Positions 6,959 through 14,927 are shown, numbered from the stretch's first letter. The stretch: DNA of 34,147 bases from an uncultured Oscillospiraceae bacterium (GCA_900543555.1 UQRL01000028.1:1-34147), one strand, 5' to 3'. Made by a program: numbers and translations. Notes: generated by a model not told the origin, from the letters alone.

Positions 6959-8044
6959 TCACTTTTTCGTGCCCATATAGGTACTGGAGTTTCCAGAGCC
7001 GCCCGAGCCGCCCTTCTTTTTCTTGGCGCCCTGCTTTTTGCCGCCGCCCTTTTCCTGCTTTGCCTGCTGGGGCGCGGCCGCCAGCCTTTCCGCAATTTCC
7101 TTTTGGGCCGCGGCGGGCAGCGGGCGCACATTGGCCTCTGCCAGCTCCAGGGTGACGGCCCGCTGGGCCTCTGCCATGGCAGTCATGTGGTTTACGCTGA
7201 AATATTTATTGGTGACAAGGCTTTGAATGAAACTGGTCACCGAGGAGATGACCCAGTACAGGCCCACGGCGCTGGGCATGATGAACGCCCAGTAAACGCT
7301 GATAAGGGGGAAGACATACATCATCACCTTCATACAGCCGGGCTGGGTCTGGCCGGTGGTCTGCTTTTGCGAATGGGACATATAGAACTGGAAGCCAAAG
7401 CTCGTCACCAGGGACAGCACCGGGATCACCCACAAGAAGGAGAAAAAGCCCGCGCCCTGGGGCGTTGCCAGCAGGTCCAGCCCCAAAAAGTGGAAGCCCT
7501 GGGTGAAGGAGTCGATCTTGTCCAGGTCCGACTGGGTGAACATGGTCAAATACTCTTTCAGGGCGTCAAAGTTGCGGATGATATCCATTTCGGCGTAAAT
7601 GCCGCCGGTGGTGGAAGAGGCCACCATGCCCGGAATGCGCCCGATGAAATCCGTGGCCTGGCTGATGCGGTCCGAGGCAATGTGCAGGGTGTTGGAAAGG
7701 GGCATGATAACCGAGTAATAGATACCCAGCATAATGGGCAGGGGCAGCAGGGTGGTCAGGCACCCAGAGCTGGGGTTCACGCCCTCCTTCTCATAGAGCT
7801 TCATCAGCTCTTCGTTGTACTTCTGCTTGTTGTTTCCATATTTGGCCTGCAGCTCTTTCTGCTTGGCAGAGAGCTTTGTCTGAGAGGCCATGCTCCGCTG
7901 GGACTTGATGGAGAAGGGGAACAGCACCAGCTTTACGATAATTGTAAAGAAAATGATGGCCACGCCGTAGTTGTGGAAGATGTTGTAAAGAAACCACAGC
8001 AGATAACCCAGGATACTTCCAAAGAAACTGAAAATTTGCACCAT
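6959..8044 (-). CDS. yidC: Membrane protein insertase YidC (SpoIIIJ type)
   Basis: YidC/OxaA inserts and folds membrane proteins, alone or with Sec. The 361-aa protein is the short Gram-positive form: no large extracytoplasmic P1 domain and no lipobox, starting directly with a membrane segment near residues 8-40. The conserved core SGCLTTLLPLPIMLGIYYSV and a following run of hydrophobic segments are visible, as is the late TM region with FIMPSAVGLYWVISS. The C-terminus is a Lys/Gly-rich basic tail (about 325-361) expected to face the cytoplasm and contact the ribosome. Its ribosome site GAGGAG overlaps the yidD stop, indicating coupling. Confidence 0.96.
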   Translation of the reverse strand: MVQIFSFFGSILGYLLWFLYNIFHNYGVAIIFFTIIVKLVLFPFSIKSQRSMASQTKLSAKQKELQAKYGNNKQKYNEELMKLYEKEGVNPSSGCLTTLLPLPIMLGIYYSVIMPLSNTLHIASDRISQATDFIGRIPGMVASSTTGGIYAEMDIIRNFDALKEYLTMFTQSDLDKIDSFTQGFHFLGLDLLATPQGAGFFSFLWVIPVLSLVTSFGFQFYMSHSQKQTTGQTQPGCMKVMMYVFPLISVYWAFIMPSAVGLYWVISSVTSFIQSLVTNKYFSVNHMTAMAEAQRAVTLELAEANVRPLPAAAQKEIAERLAAAPQQAKQEKGGGKKQGAKKKKGGSGGSGNSSTYMGTKK

Positions 8045-8052
8045 GGCGAATG

Positions 8053-8304
8053 TTACGCTCCTCTTTTGCCGAAATCATTCTTCTTGTCTTTTTTCTCGGG
8101 CACCGGGTCGTAACCGCCCCGGCTCCAGGGGTTGCAGCGCAGAATGCGCCACAGGGTCAACAGCCCACCCTTTAGGGCCCCAAACCGCTCGATGGCCTCT
8201 AGGCCATATTGAGAGCAGGTGGGGATATACTTGCACATGGCCGGGGTGCGTGGGGAAATGGCGCTGCGGTAAAACCGGATCAGCCACAAAAGCAGGCGCT
8301 TCAT
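8053..8304 (-). CDS. yidD: Membrane protein insertion efficiency factor YidD
   Basis: This 83-aa protein is YidD, which assists YidC-dependent insertion. The family block is essentially complete: RFYRSAISP, the [10 protein letters not shown] cysteine motif, AIERFG, and the [18 protein letters not shown] ending, with three conserved cysteines. An N-terminal amphipathic helix precedes it. The start ATG overlaps the rnpA stop as ATGA (8301-8304), so the pair is translationally coupled. The reading frame stays open far upstream through rnpA, but the family start and the overlap fix this start. Confidence 0.95.
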   Translation of the reverse strand: MKRLLLWLIRFYRSAISPRTPAMCKYIPTCSQYGLEAIERFGALKGGLLTLWRILRCNPWSRGGYDPVPEKKDKKNDFGKRGA

Positions 8305-8669
8305 CTTTCGCGCTCCCCTTCGCCGCCCGCCGCGGGCAGAAGCAGCCCCGCGCCGGAAAGCTGCCGCTCCATATGGCGGCGCACCTCGGTGCTTTTCACA
8401 TGGGGGGTTTTCCCCCGGGCCACAAACACCAGGTCCACCCCGGGGCGCACCTGGGGCGCCAGCTGGCGAAAGGCCTCTCGTATCACCCGGCGGGACCGGT
8501 TGCGCTGCACCGCGTTGCCAATCTTTTTGCTGGTGGTAATGCCCACCCGCACCAAACCCCGGCGGTTTTTCAGGGAATAGACCACCAGCACCGGGCTGAC
8601 GCTGCTCTTCCCTCGGGTATAAGCCCGCCGGAACTCGTTGTTCCGGCAGAGGGTCTCCCATTGCTCCAT
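8301..8669 (-). CDS. rnpA: Ribonuclease P protein component
   Basis: RnpA is the protein subunit that helps the RNase P RNA cleave tRNA 5' leaders. The family signature [17 protein letters not shown] is at about residues 51-67, with the RNR box at 56-58. I place the start at ATG 8669 (122 aa) because the N-terminus then aligns with the family and a GGGGAGGGG ribosome site lies upstream; an in-frame ATG eight codons earlier and a GTG at 8729 are possible but have poorer ribosome sites. The C-terminus is slightly extended and charged. It lies between rpmH and yidD as in nearly all bacteria. Confidence 0.95.
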   Translation of the reverse strand: MEQWETLCRNNEFRRAYTRGKSSVSPVLVVYSLKNRRGLVRVGITTSKKIGNAVQRNRSRRVIREAFRQLAPQVRPGVDLVFVARGKTPHVKSTEVRRHMERQLSGAGLLLPAAGGEGERER

Positions 8670-8736
8670 ACGAAAAAGCCCCTCCCCGCGCATCTCGCGC
8701 TCTTTTCCAAACAGGAAAAAAGAGCGCACAACAAAG

Positions 8737-8761
8737 AAAGGCCACCGCTAAGGTGACCTTT
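8737..8761 (-). terminator. Hairpin between rpmH and rnpA (possible attenuator)
   Basis: Minus-strand stem AAAGG-x-CACC / GGTG-x-CCTTT with one mismatch and a five-base loop, followed by a broken T-rich run. It may reduce readthrough from the abundant L34 message into rnpA, or act as a processing site. Confidence 0.4.
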
Positions 8762-8770
8762 GAAGCGTCA

Positions 8771-8905
8771 TCAGTAGGTCAGACGCGCTCTGCCTTTTGC
8801 CCTGCGGCGTGCCAGTACCTTGCGACCGTTCCTGTCAGACATTCTCTTGCGGAACCCGTGCTCCTTCTTCCTGTGGAGCTTCTTAGGCTGATACGTTCTC
8901 AGCAT
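8771..8905 (-). CDS. rpmH: 50S ribosomal protein L34
   Basis: The 44-aa product, starting [20 protein letters not shown], is an unmistakable L34, a very basic protein of the large ribosomal subunit, with the conserved GFRKRM and [13 protein letters not shown] blocks. The start ATG at 8905 follows an AAAGGAGGG ribosome site; upstream in-frame starts would make an atypical extension crossing the promoter region. It is the first gene of the leftward operon and has a strong promoter of its own. Confidence 0.98.
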   Translation of the reverse strand: MLRTYQPKKLHRKKEHGFRKRMSDRNGRKVLARRRAKGRARLTY

Positions 8906-8947
8906 TACAAAAACCCTCCTTTCGAGGTTCTTCCCTTGCGAGTCCAT

Positions 8948-8977
8948 ATTATACCTTAAATGCGGCACGGCTGTCAA
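8948..8977 (-). promoter_or_regulatory. Sigma-A promoter of rpmH
   Basis: On the minus strand a consensus -35 TTGACA (8972-8977) is separated by 18 bases from a consensus -10 TATAAT (8948-8953). Transcription would start near 8941, giving a short leader of about 36 bases before L34. Both hexamers match consensus perfectly. Confidence 0.9.
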
Positions 8978-9151
8978 CACCATTTTTGCCGGGAGCGGCG
9001 CGCCCTTTCGGGATTTTTTTCTTTTTTTTTGGAAAATTTTGTCCTAAAACGGGCAATAAATTGATTTTTTAGAGGGTTAAGTGAAGGGGCACCACAAGGT
9101 CTTGTGTAAAAAGCCCTCAATTTTACCAGAGGAAAAAGGGAGGAAAAAAAT
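8978..9151. other. AT-rich spacer between the divergent rpmH and dnaA promoters
   Basis: No gene. The stretch has long T runs (about 9013-9035), an AT-rich segment at 9055-9080, and a small hairpin CACAAG/CTTGTG (9093-9106). I see no good DnaA box here, only a weak TTTTACACA-like match on the minus strand at 9103-9111, so the upstream half of a bipartite origin is not supported. Confidence 0.5.
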
Positions 9152-9180
9152 TTGAAAAGCAACGGGGACTATGGTATAAT
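9152..9180 (+). promoter_or_regulatory. Sigma-A promoter of dnaA
   Basis: -35 TTGAAA (9152-9157), 17-base spacer, extended -10 TGG-TATAAT (9175-9180). The start of transcription would be near 9187, giving a leader of about 100 bases before the TTG start of dnaA. Confidence 0.88.
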
Positions 9181-9286
9181 TTCAACTGAGTATCGGCCTT
9201 TTCAGGAAGAACCCCATTTTAACTGGGATTGGGAAATACAGCGGGTGAGGCCGCTGAAGTTTACGATGTGTTGGAGGGGAATCGGT

Positions 9287-10600
9287 TTGGATTCATTCGA
9301 TCAGGCTTGGGAGCTTATCTGCCAATATTGCAAAACCCATATTTCAGAGGTGGCCTACAACACCTGGCTGGAGCGCCTGAAGCCTGTCTCGCTGGACTTC
9401 GAGCGGGGCGTGGCCATTATTGAGGCGCCCAATAAATTCCACATGAGCACGGTGCACTCCTTTTACAGCAAGCTGCTGCAGGACGCTTTCGACAACGTGT
9501 TCGGCGGGGGCGTCTCGTTCCAGATCTGCCTGCCCGACGAGGTGCCCCAGCCCGCCCCCCAGCCCGTGCGGGAGGAAGAGGAGGACTACGAGCTGAACTT
9601 CGACACCTTTGTGGTGGGACCCTCCAACCGGTTTGCCCACGCGGCCTGCCAGGCGGTGGCGGCCAAGCCGGCGCTGCTGTACAACCCGCTGTTCATCTAC
9701 GGCAGCTCGGGCCTGGGAAAGACCCACCTGCTCAACGCCGTGGCCAAGGAGTTCCACAAAAACTTCCCGGACCGCACGGTGATCTACGTCAAGAGCGAGG
9801 AGTTCACCAACGAGATCATCGCGGCCATTGCCCAGGGCACCACGCCGGCCTTCCGGGAAAAATACCGCAAGGCGGACCTGTTTTTGATGGACGACATCCA
9901 GTTTATCGCGGGGAAGAACTCCACCCAGGAGGAATTCTTCCACACCTTCAATACGCTGTACGAGGCAAAAAAGCAGATTGTCCTCACGTCGGACCGCCCG
10001 CCCAAGGACATCGCCACCCTGGACGACCGGCTGAAGACCCGCTTTGAGTGGGGCCTGACCGCCGACGTGCAGCCCCCGGATTTTGAGACCCGCATCGCCA
10101 TCATCTCCCGCAAGGCGGAGAGCATCGGCCTGGATATCCCGGAATCCGTGTGCGAGTACATCGCCAACCGTTTGAAGAGCAACATCCGCCAGCTGGAGGG
10201 CGCGGTAAAAAAGCTGCGGGCCTACCACCTGCTGGAGAACAAGCCTGTCAACGTGGCCACCGCCCAGGCGGCCATCAGCGACATCATCAACAACAGCCAG
10301 CCCACACCGGTGACCGTGGACAAGATCATCGAAGAGGTGGCCCGCACCTACGGGGGCATCACCCCAGAGGACATCCGCTCTCAAAAGCGAAACGCCAACA
10401 TTTCCAAGGCGCGGCAGGTCTCCATGTACATTGTGCGGGAGATCACCCAGATGTCCATGGTGGAAATCGGCCAAACCTTTGGCGGGCGGGACCACTCCAC
10501 TGTGGTCTACGCGGTGCGCCAGGTGGAGAAGGACCTGAAGAAGGACCCCCACACCAAAGCCATGGTGGACGACATCATCAAAAACATCCGTGACCGGTAA
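9287..10600 (+). CDS. dnaA: Chromosomal replication initiator protein DnaA
   Basis: DnaA binds oriC boxes as an ATP complex, melts the duplex and loads the helicase. With start TTG 9287 the protein has 437 aa, close to the family norm; the TTG follows GGAGGGG with proper spacing, and the N-terminus then reads DSFDQAWELICQYCK as expected for domain I. Walker A GSSGLGKT is at 139-146, Walker B LFLMDDIQF at 198-206, and the domain IV signature GGRDHSTVVYAVRQ near the end binds the boxes. Domain II (about 85-105) is short and Pro/Glu-rich. The frame stays open upstream, but an earlier start would fall inside the dnaA promoter. Confidence 0.97.
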   Translation: MDSFDQAWELICQYCKTHISEVAYNTWLERLKPVSLDFERGVAIIEAPNKFHMSTVHSFYSKLLQDAFDNVFGGGVSFQICLPDEVPQPAPQPVREEEEDYELNFDTFVVGPSNRFAHAACQAVAAKPALLYNPLFIYGSSGLGKTHLLNAVAKEFHKNFPDRTVIYVKSEEFTNEIIAAIAQGTTPAFREKYRKADLFLMDDIQFIAGKNSTQEEFFHTFNTLYEAKKQIVLTSDRPPKDIATLDDRLKTRFEWGLTADVQPPDFETRIAIISRKAESIGLDIPESVCEYIANRLKSNIRQLEGAVKKLRAYHLLENKPVNVATAQAAISDIINNSQPTPVTVDKIIEEVARTYGGITPEDIRSQKRNANISKARQVSMYIVREITQMSMVEIGQTFGGRDHSTVVYAVRQVEKDLKKDPHTKAMVDDIIKNIRDR

Positions 10601-10606
10601 AAACAG

Positions 10607-10637
10607 GTCACACGGCCTTTCCCGGCCGCGCTATACT
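10607..10637 (+). promoter_or_regulatory. Weak candidate dnaN promoter
   Basis: A -10 TATACT (10632-10637) is clear, but the -35 (GTCACA, 10607-10612) is poor and the spacer is 19. If used, the transcript would run through the DnaA boxes, allowing DnaA to influence dnaN. Confidence 0.3.
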
Positions 10638-10681
10638 ATAAAAAGGATAGGGCTGGGAAAGGACTTTTTTACCCTGAAAAG

Positions 10682-10690
10682 TTTTCCACA
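10682..10690 (+). promoter_or_regulatory. DnaA box
   Basis: TTTTCCACA, one mismatch from TTATCCACA, at the left of the oriC cluster. Confidence 0.75.
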
Positions 10691-10726
10691 CTTTCCTTCA
10701 CATTCCCTCCACAGGAATCCACAGGC

Positions 10727-10735
10727 TGTGGACAA
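10727..10735 (-). promoter_or_regulatory. DnaA box
   Basis: TTGTCCACA on the minus strand, one mismatch from consensus, in the middle of the oriC cluster. Confidence 0.7.
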
Positions 10736-10830
10736 CTTTCAAAGTCCACAGCCCTCTTCACGGAGGTTCCACAGCGGTTTTGGAAAAACTTTTCAGCCTT
10801 GGCGCCTAGAAAAATCTGGCGCTCCTCCAA

Positions 10831-10839
10831 TTTTCCACA
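10831..10839 (+). promoter_or_regulatory. DnaA box next to the unwinding region
   Basis: TTTTCCACA followed immediately by a degenerate second box (AAATTCACA, 10839-10847) and the GC cluster. This is the box expected to load DnaA onto the trios. Confidence 0.8.
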
Positions 10840-10851
10840 AATTCACAGCCC

Positions 10852-10887
10852 CTACTAAGGCTTCTAAATCTAAGATAGAATAAAAGA
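10852..10887 (+). promoter_or_regulatory. DnaA-trio-like triplets and AT-rich unwinding element
   Basis: CTACTA (10852-10857) continues as CTT, CTA, CTA-type triplets to about 10873 and then an A-rich tract. In Bacillus subtilis the same position carries CTACTATTACTTCTACTA, whose complement is read by DnaA filaments on single-stranded DNA. Placement and spacing after the last box agree. Confidence 0.7.
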
Positions 10888-10944
10888 ACAAGAGAAAAAG
10901 GCCAGCTTTTCCCCTCAGATCCAGCTGGCCGGAAAGGGGAACCT

Positions 10945-12048
10945 ATGAAATTTACCGTCAATAAAAGCGATATTACCGAAGCTGTCAGCAATATCCAGCG
11001 GGCCGTCTCCACAAAAACCTCCATCCCTGCCCTAGAGGGCATCCTCATCGGTGCCAGCGAAGAGGGCCTGGAGCTGTGCGCCTATGACCTGGAGCTGGGC
11101 ATCACCACCGTGATCCCCGCCTTTGTGGTGGAACCTGGCAAAGCTGTGCTCAGCGCCAAATTGTTCTCCGATATCGTCCGCCGCACCCCGGCGGAGACTG
11201 TCACCGTCACGGTGGATGAAAAGAACATGGCCACCTTAGAGAGCGGCTACAGCCGGTTCTCCATTATCGGCATCCCCGCGGCGGAGTTCCCCGAGCTGCC
11301 AAAGCTGACGGACTCCACCCAGATCTCCCTGCCGGGGAACCTGCTCAAGAGCATGATCCGGCAGACCTTGTTCGCCATTGCGGAGAGCGACGCCAAGCCC
11401 ATTCACCAGGGCAGCCTGTTCAACATTGAGAAAGGCATGCTGGACGTGGTCAGCGTGGATGGCTACCGGCTGGCTGTGCGCCGGGAGGCCATCGACTTCC
11501 CGGAGGACCTGTCCTTTGTGGTGCCCGGCAAGACCTTAGGCGAGCTGTTAAAGCTCATCAAGGACAGCGAGGACCCGGTGGAAATCTCCGCGGGCCGCCG
11601 GCACATCCTCTTTAAAATTGACAACTACACCGTGATCTCCAGCTTGCTGGAGGGCGAGTTCCTCAACTATAAGGCGGCCATCCCCCCGGAGAGCCAGACG
11701 GAAGTGGTGCTGAAAACCCGGGAGGCCATTGACAGCGTGGAGCGCGTCTCCCTACTGATCACCGACCGGCTGAAGAGCCCCATCCGCTGCCTGTTCGACA
11801 ACAACGAGGTCAAGCTCAACTGCACCACCTCCATGGGAAGGGCCAGCGACCAGCTGGACGTGGAGATGACCGGGCAGAGCGTAGAGATCGGCTTTAACAA
11901 CCGCTACCTGCTGGAGGCCTTGCGCAACACCGAGTGCGACGAGGTAAAAGTGCAGCTGGGCGGCCCCCTGAGCCCCATGAAAGTGGTGCCCAAAGAGGGG
12001 GACAGCTTCCTGTTCCTGGTGCTGCCCGTGCGCCTGAAGAGCGAGTGA
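10945..12048 (+). CDS. dnaN: DNA polymerase III beta subunit (sliding clamp)
   Basis: DnaN forms the ring-shaped dimer that tethers DNA polymerase III and other enzymes to DNA. The 367-aa length is standard for three repeated clamp domains. Recognisable blocks are [22 protein letters not shown] at the start, [10 protein letters not shown] near residue 170, [11 protein letters not shown] and the C-terminal LVLPVRL that forms part of the binding pocket. Ribosome site GGAAAGGGG precedes the ATG. It begins the cluster dnaN, S4 protein, recF, remB, all tightly spaced on the plus strand. Confidence 0.98.
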   Translation: MKFTVNKSDITEAVSNIQRAVSTKTSIPALEGILIGASEEGLELCAYDLELGITTVIPAFVVEPGKAVLSAKLFSDIVRRTPAETVTVTVDEKNMATLESGYSRFSIIGIPAAEFPELPKLTDSTQISLPGNLLKSMIRQTLFAIAESDAKPIHQGSLFNIEKGMLDVVSVDGYRLAVRREAIDFPEDLSFVVPGKTLGELLKLIKDSEDPVEISAGRRHILFKIDNYTVISSLLEGEFLNYKAAIPPESQTEVVLKTREAIDSVERVSLLITDRLKSPIRCLFDNNEVKLNCTTSMGRASDQLDVEMTGQSVEIGFNNRYLLEALRNTECDEVKVQLGGPLSPMKVVPKEGDSFLFLVLPVRLKSE

Positions 12049-12064
12049 CCGGGAGGACCACACC

Positions 12065-12283
12065 ATGGAAACCATTGCAATCCACACAGAAACCATCCGG
12101 CTGGACGCCTTTTTAAAACTTACCGGCCTGGTGGACACCGGCGGCCAGGCCAAGCTGCTCATCCAAGAGGGCCGGGTGCTGGTCAACGGGGAGGTCTGCC
12201 CCCAGCGGGGGAAGAAGCTGCGCCCCGGCGACACCGTAGCCCTGGGGGAGAGCCGGTTTCAGGTGGCGGCCCAGCAGGGCTGA
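12065..12283 (+). CDS. yaaA: S4-domain RNA-binding protein (YaaA/RlbA family)
   Basis: A 72-aa protein made almost entirely of one S4 RNA-binding domain: [20 protein letters not shown], then [25 protein letters not shown], the classic S4 hairpin. The Bacillus YaaA/RlbA, in the same place between dnaN and recF, has been linked to late large-subunit assembly. It is 16 bases after dnaN with a GGGAGG ribosome site, so it is surely co-transcribed. Function here is inferred from family and position. Confidence 0.93.
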   Translation: METIAIHTETIRLDAFLKLTGLVDTGGQAKLLIQEGRVLVNGEVCPQRGKKLRPGDTVALGESRFQVAAQQG

Positions 12284-12305
12284 CCTCTGGAAAGGAGCAT
12301 GCCCC

Positions 12306-13442
12306 TTGTATGTAACCCGCCTTGGCACCCAAGGCTTTCGGAACTTATGCGACCAGGAGCTTTTCCCCTGCCGGGGCGTAAACGTGATCTACGGCGGAAA
12401 CGCTCAGGGCAAGACCAACCTGCTGGAGGCATTGTGGCTCTTCACCGGGGGGCACTCCTTCCGGGGGGGCAAGGACGGGGAGCTGCCCCGGCTGGACCCC
12501 GCCACCGGGGAGAACGCCCCTGCCGCCGCCCTGGCCCTGGACTTTTTCAGCGAGGGCCGGGACCAAAAGGCCCAGCTGCGCATTGAGAGCGGCCGGCGCG
12601 CCTCGGTGATCAACGGGGTAAAGAAAAAGACGGGCTCCGCCCTGGTGGGCAAGGTCTGCGCGGTGATCTTCTCCCCGGAGCACCTGCTGCTGGTGAAGGA
12701 GGGGCCCGCCCGGCGCCGGGGATTTTTAGACGGCGCCCTGTGCCAGATCCGGCCGGGCTATGCCGGAACGCTGCACGTGTACCACCGGGCCCTTTCCCAG
12801 CGCAACGCCCTTTTGAAGGACATCTCCCGGTTCCCGGAGCTGCGGGACACCCTGGAGGTGTGGGACGCCCGGCTCATCCAGCTGGGGGCCGCCGTTATGG
12901 AGGAGCGCCGCCGGTATGTGGAGAAGATCGCCCCCCGTGCCCAAGAGATTTACCACGGCATTTCCCGGGGAAAGGAAGAGCTCTCCTTGGCGTACGCCCC
13001 CTCCCCCCCATTGCCGGAAGGGGCCGCCCCAGCGGAGTGGCAGGCCCTCTTCCGGGAGGAGCTGCGCCGCACGGAGCATTCGGACATCCGCTCTGGCTTT
13101 ACCAGCGCGGGGCCCCACCGGGACGACCTGGAGATCACTTTGGGCGGGCTTTCCGCCCGGATGTACGGCTCCCAGGGGCAGCAGCGCAGCGCCGTGCTGG
13201 CCCTGAAGCTGGCCGAGGCCCAGGCTTTGGCGGAGCTTTCCGGCGAGACGCCCCTGGTGCTTTTGGACGATGTGATGAGTGAACTGGACCAAAGCCGCCA
13301 AGACTACCTGTTGAACCACCTTCACGGCCGCCAGGTATTCCTCACCTGCTGCAGCCCAGAGACCGTCCGCCTGCAGGAGACGGGCCTGCGGTTCCGGGTG
13401 GAGGCCGGGCAGGTATTCCCCGAACAGGTAGGGGAAGCCTGA
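12306..13442 (+). CDS. recF: DNA replication and repair protein RecF
   Basis: RecF is an SMC-like ATPase that helps load RecA at single-strand gaps. Walker A GGNAQGKT is at residues 30-37, the ABC-type signature region GSQGQQRS lies in the C-terminal third, and Walker B LVLLDDVMSELD follows. The 378-aa length is normal. The start is TTG at 12306: AAAGGAG lies eight bases upstream and the N-terminus MYVTRLGTQGFRNL matches the family. It is 22 bases after the S4 gene. Confidence 0.96.
   Translation: MYVTRLGTQGFRNLCDQELFPCRGVNVIYGGNAQGKTNLLEALWLFTGGHSFRGGKDGELPRLDPATGENAPAAALALDFFSEGRDQKAQLRIESGRRASVINGVKKKTGSALVGKVCAVIFSPEHLLLVKEGPARRRGFLDGALCQIRPGYAGTLHVYHRALSQRNALLKDISRFPELRDTLEVWDARLIQLGAAVMEERRRYVEKIAPRAQEIYHGISRGKEELSLAYAPSPPLPEGAAPAEWQALFREELRRTEHSDIRSGFTSAGPHRDDLEITLGGLSARMYGSQGQQRSAVLALKLAEAQALAELSGETPLVLLDDVMSELDQSRQDYLLNHLHGRQVFLTCCSPETVRLQETGLRFRVEAGQVFPEQVGEA
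12960..12973. promoter_or_regulatory. Candidate Noc-binding site (12 of 14)
   Basis: ATTTCCCGGGGAAA matches the Bacillus Noc site ATTTCCCGGGAAAT at 12 of 14 positions and lies inside recF. No perfect site was seen. It is offered because the window encodes a Noc with Noc-type DNA-contact residues; binding is not shown. Confidence 0.25.
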
Positions 13443-13489
13443 CCCAACAACGGGCAGCCGCCGGCTGCCAAAAGGAGGGGCCGCGCGCC

Positions 13490-13765
13490 ATGTATCTGCA
13501 TTTGGGGCAGGACACCATTGTGAACCAACGGGACATTGTGGGTGTGTTCGACATGGACAACTCCACCATTTCCCGCCACACCCGTTCGTTTCTCTCCAAA
13601 GCCCAAAAGGAGGGCCGGGTGGTAAATGTCTCTATGGAGCTGCCCAAGTCCTTTATCGTCTGTGTCCATAACGGCCGGGAGACCGTCTACATCTCCCAGC
13701 TGTCCACGGCCACCCTGCTGCGCCGGGCCTCTGGCAAGCCAGAGGCGGTTTTCAGCGGGCAGTGA
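13490..13765 (+). CDS. remB: RemB (YaaB) family protein, DUF370
   Basis: A 91-aa protein starting MYLHLGQDTIVNQRDIVGVFD, which is the RemB/DUF370 signature. In Bacillus subtilis remB lies between recF and gyrB, as here, and is named as an extracellular matrix regulator; its biochemical role is less clear than that of DNA-binding RemA. The C-terminal half (YISQLSTATLLRRA) also fits. The ribosome site AAAGGAGGGG precedes the ATG and the gene is 47 bases after recF, so it continues the dnaN operon. Confidence 0.9.
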   Translation: MYLHLGQDTIVNQRDIVGVFDMDNSTISRHTRSFLSKAQKEGRVVNVSMELPKSFIVCVHNGRETVYISQLSTATLLRRASGKPEAVFSGQ

Positions 13766-13802
13766 GCCCCACCCAACAAACCCAAAGAAAGGCTGGTTTT
13801 CT

Positions 13803-14807
13803 ATGCAGTATTTTGGAGTTCCCCGATGCCCGTACTGCAAAAAGCGGGTGAACCTGATCCGCACCTGGTCCTTAAAGCGCCAGGGCGAGTACCGGTGCCC
13901 CCGCTGCGGCGGCATCTCCAACATTTTCCTTTCTCCCCTGGTCTATGTGTTCGCCCTGCTGGCCGTGTTCTGCGGCGGCGCGGTGTACTTTTTCCACCGG
14001 TTTATTCTGGATGACGTGGATTTGACCACCTGCCTGCAGGTCCTTATCCCCTTTGCGGTCTTTTTCCTGTTGAGCCTTTTCATGGTTTACCTGGCCAAGC
14101 CCGTGATTAAAAAGGTGCCCCGGGAGGAAAAAGGCCGGAAAAAGCGTCAGGCTCCCGCCGCCCCGCCGCCGGAGCCCCGGCCCAGCCGTTCCCGCCGCCC
14201 CTCCCCCTCGGGAGAGTATGAGAGCCTGCCCCGGGGCCAGCAGGTGGCGGGGCCCCAGCACCAGCCTACCCTTCCCTCCAAGGAGGCTCCCTCACCCCGG
14301 GCAGTGCGGGAGAACGTGCAGCGCACCACTGTGCTGCCCCCCAGCCAGCAGCCGCCCCGCCGTCGGCCGGCCCCTGCCCCCCAAAGCCCCGCGGCCCAGC
14401 GCCGCCAGGCTGCCCAGCAGACCGCCCAGGGGGCGGCCCGCCGCTCCGCGCCTCCACAGGGAGAGGCCCCTGTGCGCCAGCGGGTAGCCTCTGCCCCTGA
14501 GCAGGAACAGAGGGCCCCGGCCCCCGTGCCGGGAAGGCAGCCCGCGCCCGTTTCCCGGCCTCAGGCCCCCGCACCGGCGGCCCAGCCTCCGCAGCCGGTC
14601 CGGCGCCCAGCCGCCGCCCCTGCCCAGGAGGCCCCTGTGCGGGAAGCGCCCCGGCGGGCCCCTGTGCAGGAGCCCCGGAAGGCCTCCCGCGTGGTGGGGG
14701 ATGTGGAGCTGCCCGTCTCGAACGAGGACTTTTTTGCCAAATATAACGACCCGGCGTACATTGAGCGCCGCTTGAAAGAGCTGCAGGAGCAGCAGGACTC
14801 TCAATAA
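13803..14807 (+). CDS. Unknown zinc-ribbon, two-TM protein with long Pro/Arg/Gln-rich tail
   Basis: I do not recognise a named family. The 334-aa protein has an N-terminal zinc ribbon (C9-x2-C12 and C32-x2-C35), two hydrophobic segments at about 45-67 and 78-98, a basic juxtamembrane stretch, a disordered region from about 110 to 300 built of Pro, Ala, Arg and Gln, and a short ordered-looking acidic end (VGDVELPVSNEDFFAKYND, then a helical ERRLKELQEQQ). With the ribbon before TM1 and the tail after TM2, both would be cytoplasmic. Start ATG 13803 has AAAGG upstream. It follows remB by 37 bases and ends at a terminator, so it closes the dnaN operon. A role near the replisome or membrane is only a guess from location. 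Confidence 0.8.
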   Translation: MQYFGVPRCPYCKKRVNLIRTWSLKRQGEYRCPRCGGISNIFLSPLVYVFALLAVFCGGAVYFFHRFILDDVDLTTCLQVLIPFAVFFLLSLFMVYLAKPVIKKVPREEKGRKKRQAPAAPPPEPRPSRSRRPSPSGEYESLPRGQQVAGPQHQPTLPSKEAPSPRAVRENVQRTTVLPPSQQPPRRRPAPAPQSPAAQRRQAAQQTAQGAARRSAPPQGEAPVRQRVASAPEQEQRAPAPVPGRQPAPVSRPQAPAPAAQPPQPVRRPAAAPAQEAPVREAPRRAPVQEPRKASRVVGDVELPVSNEDFFAKYNDPAYIERRLKELQEQQDSQ

Positions 14808-14827
14808 AGGGGAATGCCGCCAGCTTT

Positions 14828-14872
14828 CCGCCCGGAAGGCCCCAGGGGAACGGGGTTTTCCGGGCGGTTTTT
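14828..14872 (+). terminator. Intrinsic terminator of the dnaN operon
   Basis: Perfect 10-bp stem CCGCCCGGAA (14828-14837) / TTCCGGGCGG (14858-14867), with a GC-rich loop that can itself pair (CCCC/GGGG), followed by five T residues. Confidence 0.85.
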
Positions 14873-14898
14873 CCCGGCGGGTTTTGCGGGAGTCCATG

Positions 14899-14927
14899 TT
14901 TACAAAAAGGAAAAAATCTGTTATACT
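14899..14927 (+). promoter_or_regulatory. Sigma-A promoter of gyrB
   Basis: -35 TTTACA (14899-14904), 17-base spacer, extended -10 TGT-TATACT (14922-14927). Transcription would start near 14934, leaving a leader of about 120 bases before the gyrB start. Confidence 0.85.

Larger units (their letters stand above)
10601..10944. other. oriC: Replication origin oriC (dnaA-dnaN intergenic region)
   Basis: This gene-free gap carries a cluster of CCACA motifs: TTTTCCACA at 10682-10690 and 10831-10839, the minus-strand TTGTCCACA at 10727-10735, and weaker matches at 10715-10723, 10742-10750 and 10765-10773. The right end reads TTTTCCACAAATTCACAG, then a GCCCC cluster, then CTACTA and further CTA-type triplets, then an A/T-rich tract, which parallels the Bacillus subtilis unwinding region of boxes 6/7, GC cluster and DnaA-trios. 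Gene strands diverge at this point, consistent with bidirectional replication. Confidence 0.92.

Noticed and set aside
9152..9286. An N-terminal extension of dnaA beginning at 9152
   Set aside because: This start would lie on the -35 hexamer of the dnaA promoter and has no homology to DnaA domain I; TTG 9287 has the ribosome site and the family N-terminus.
12770..12783. CACGTG core in recF that could be parS
   Set aside because: Only the central six bases fit; the flanks do not.
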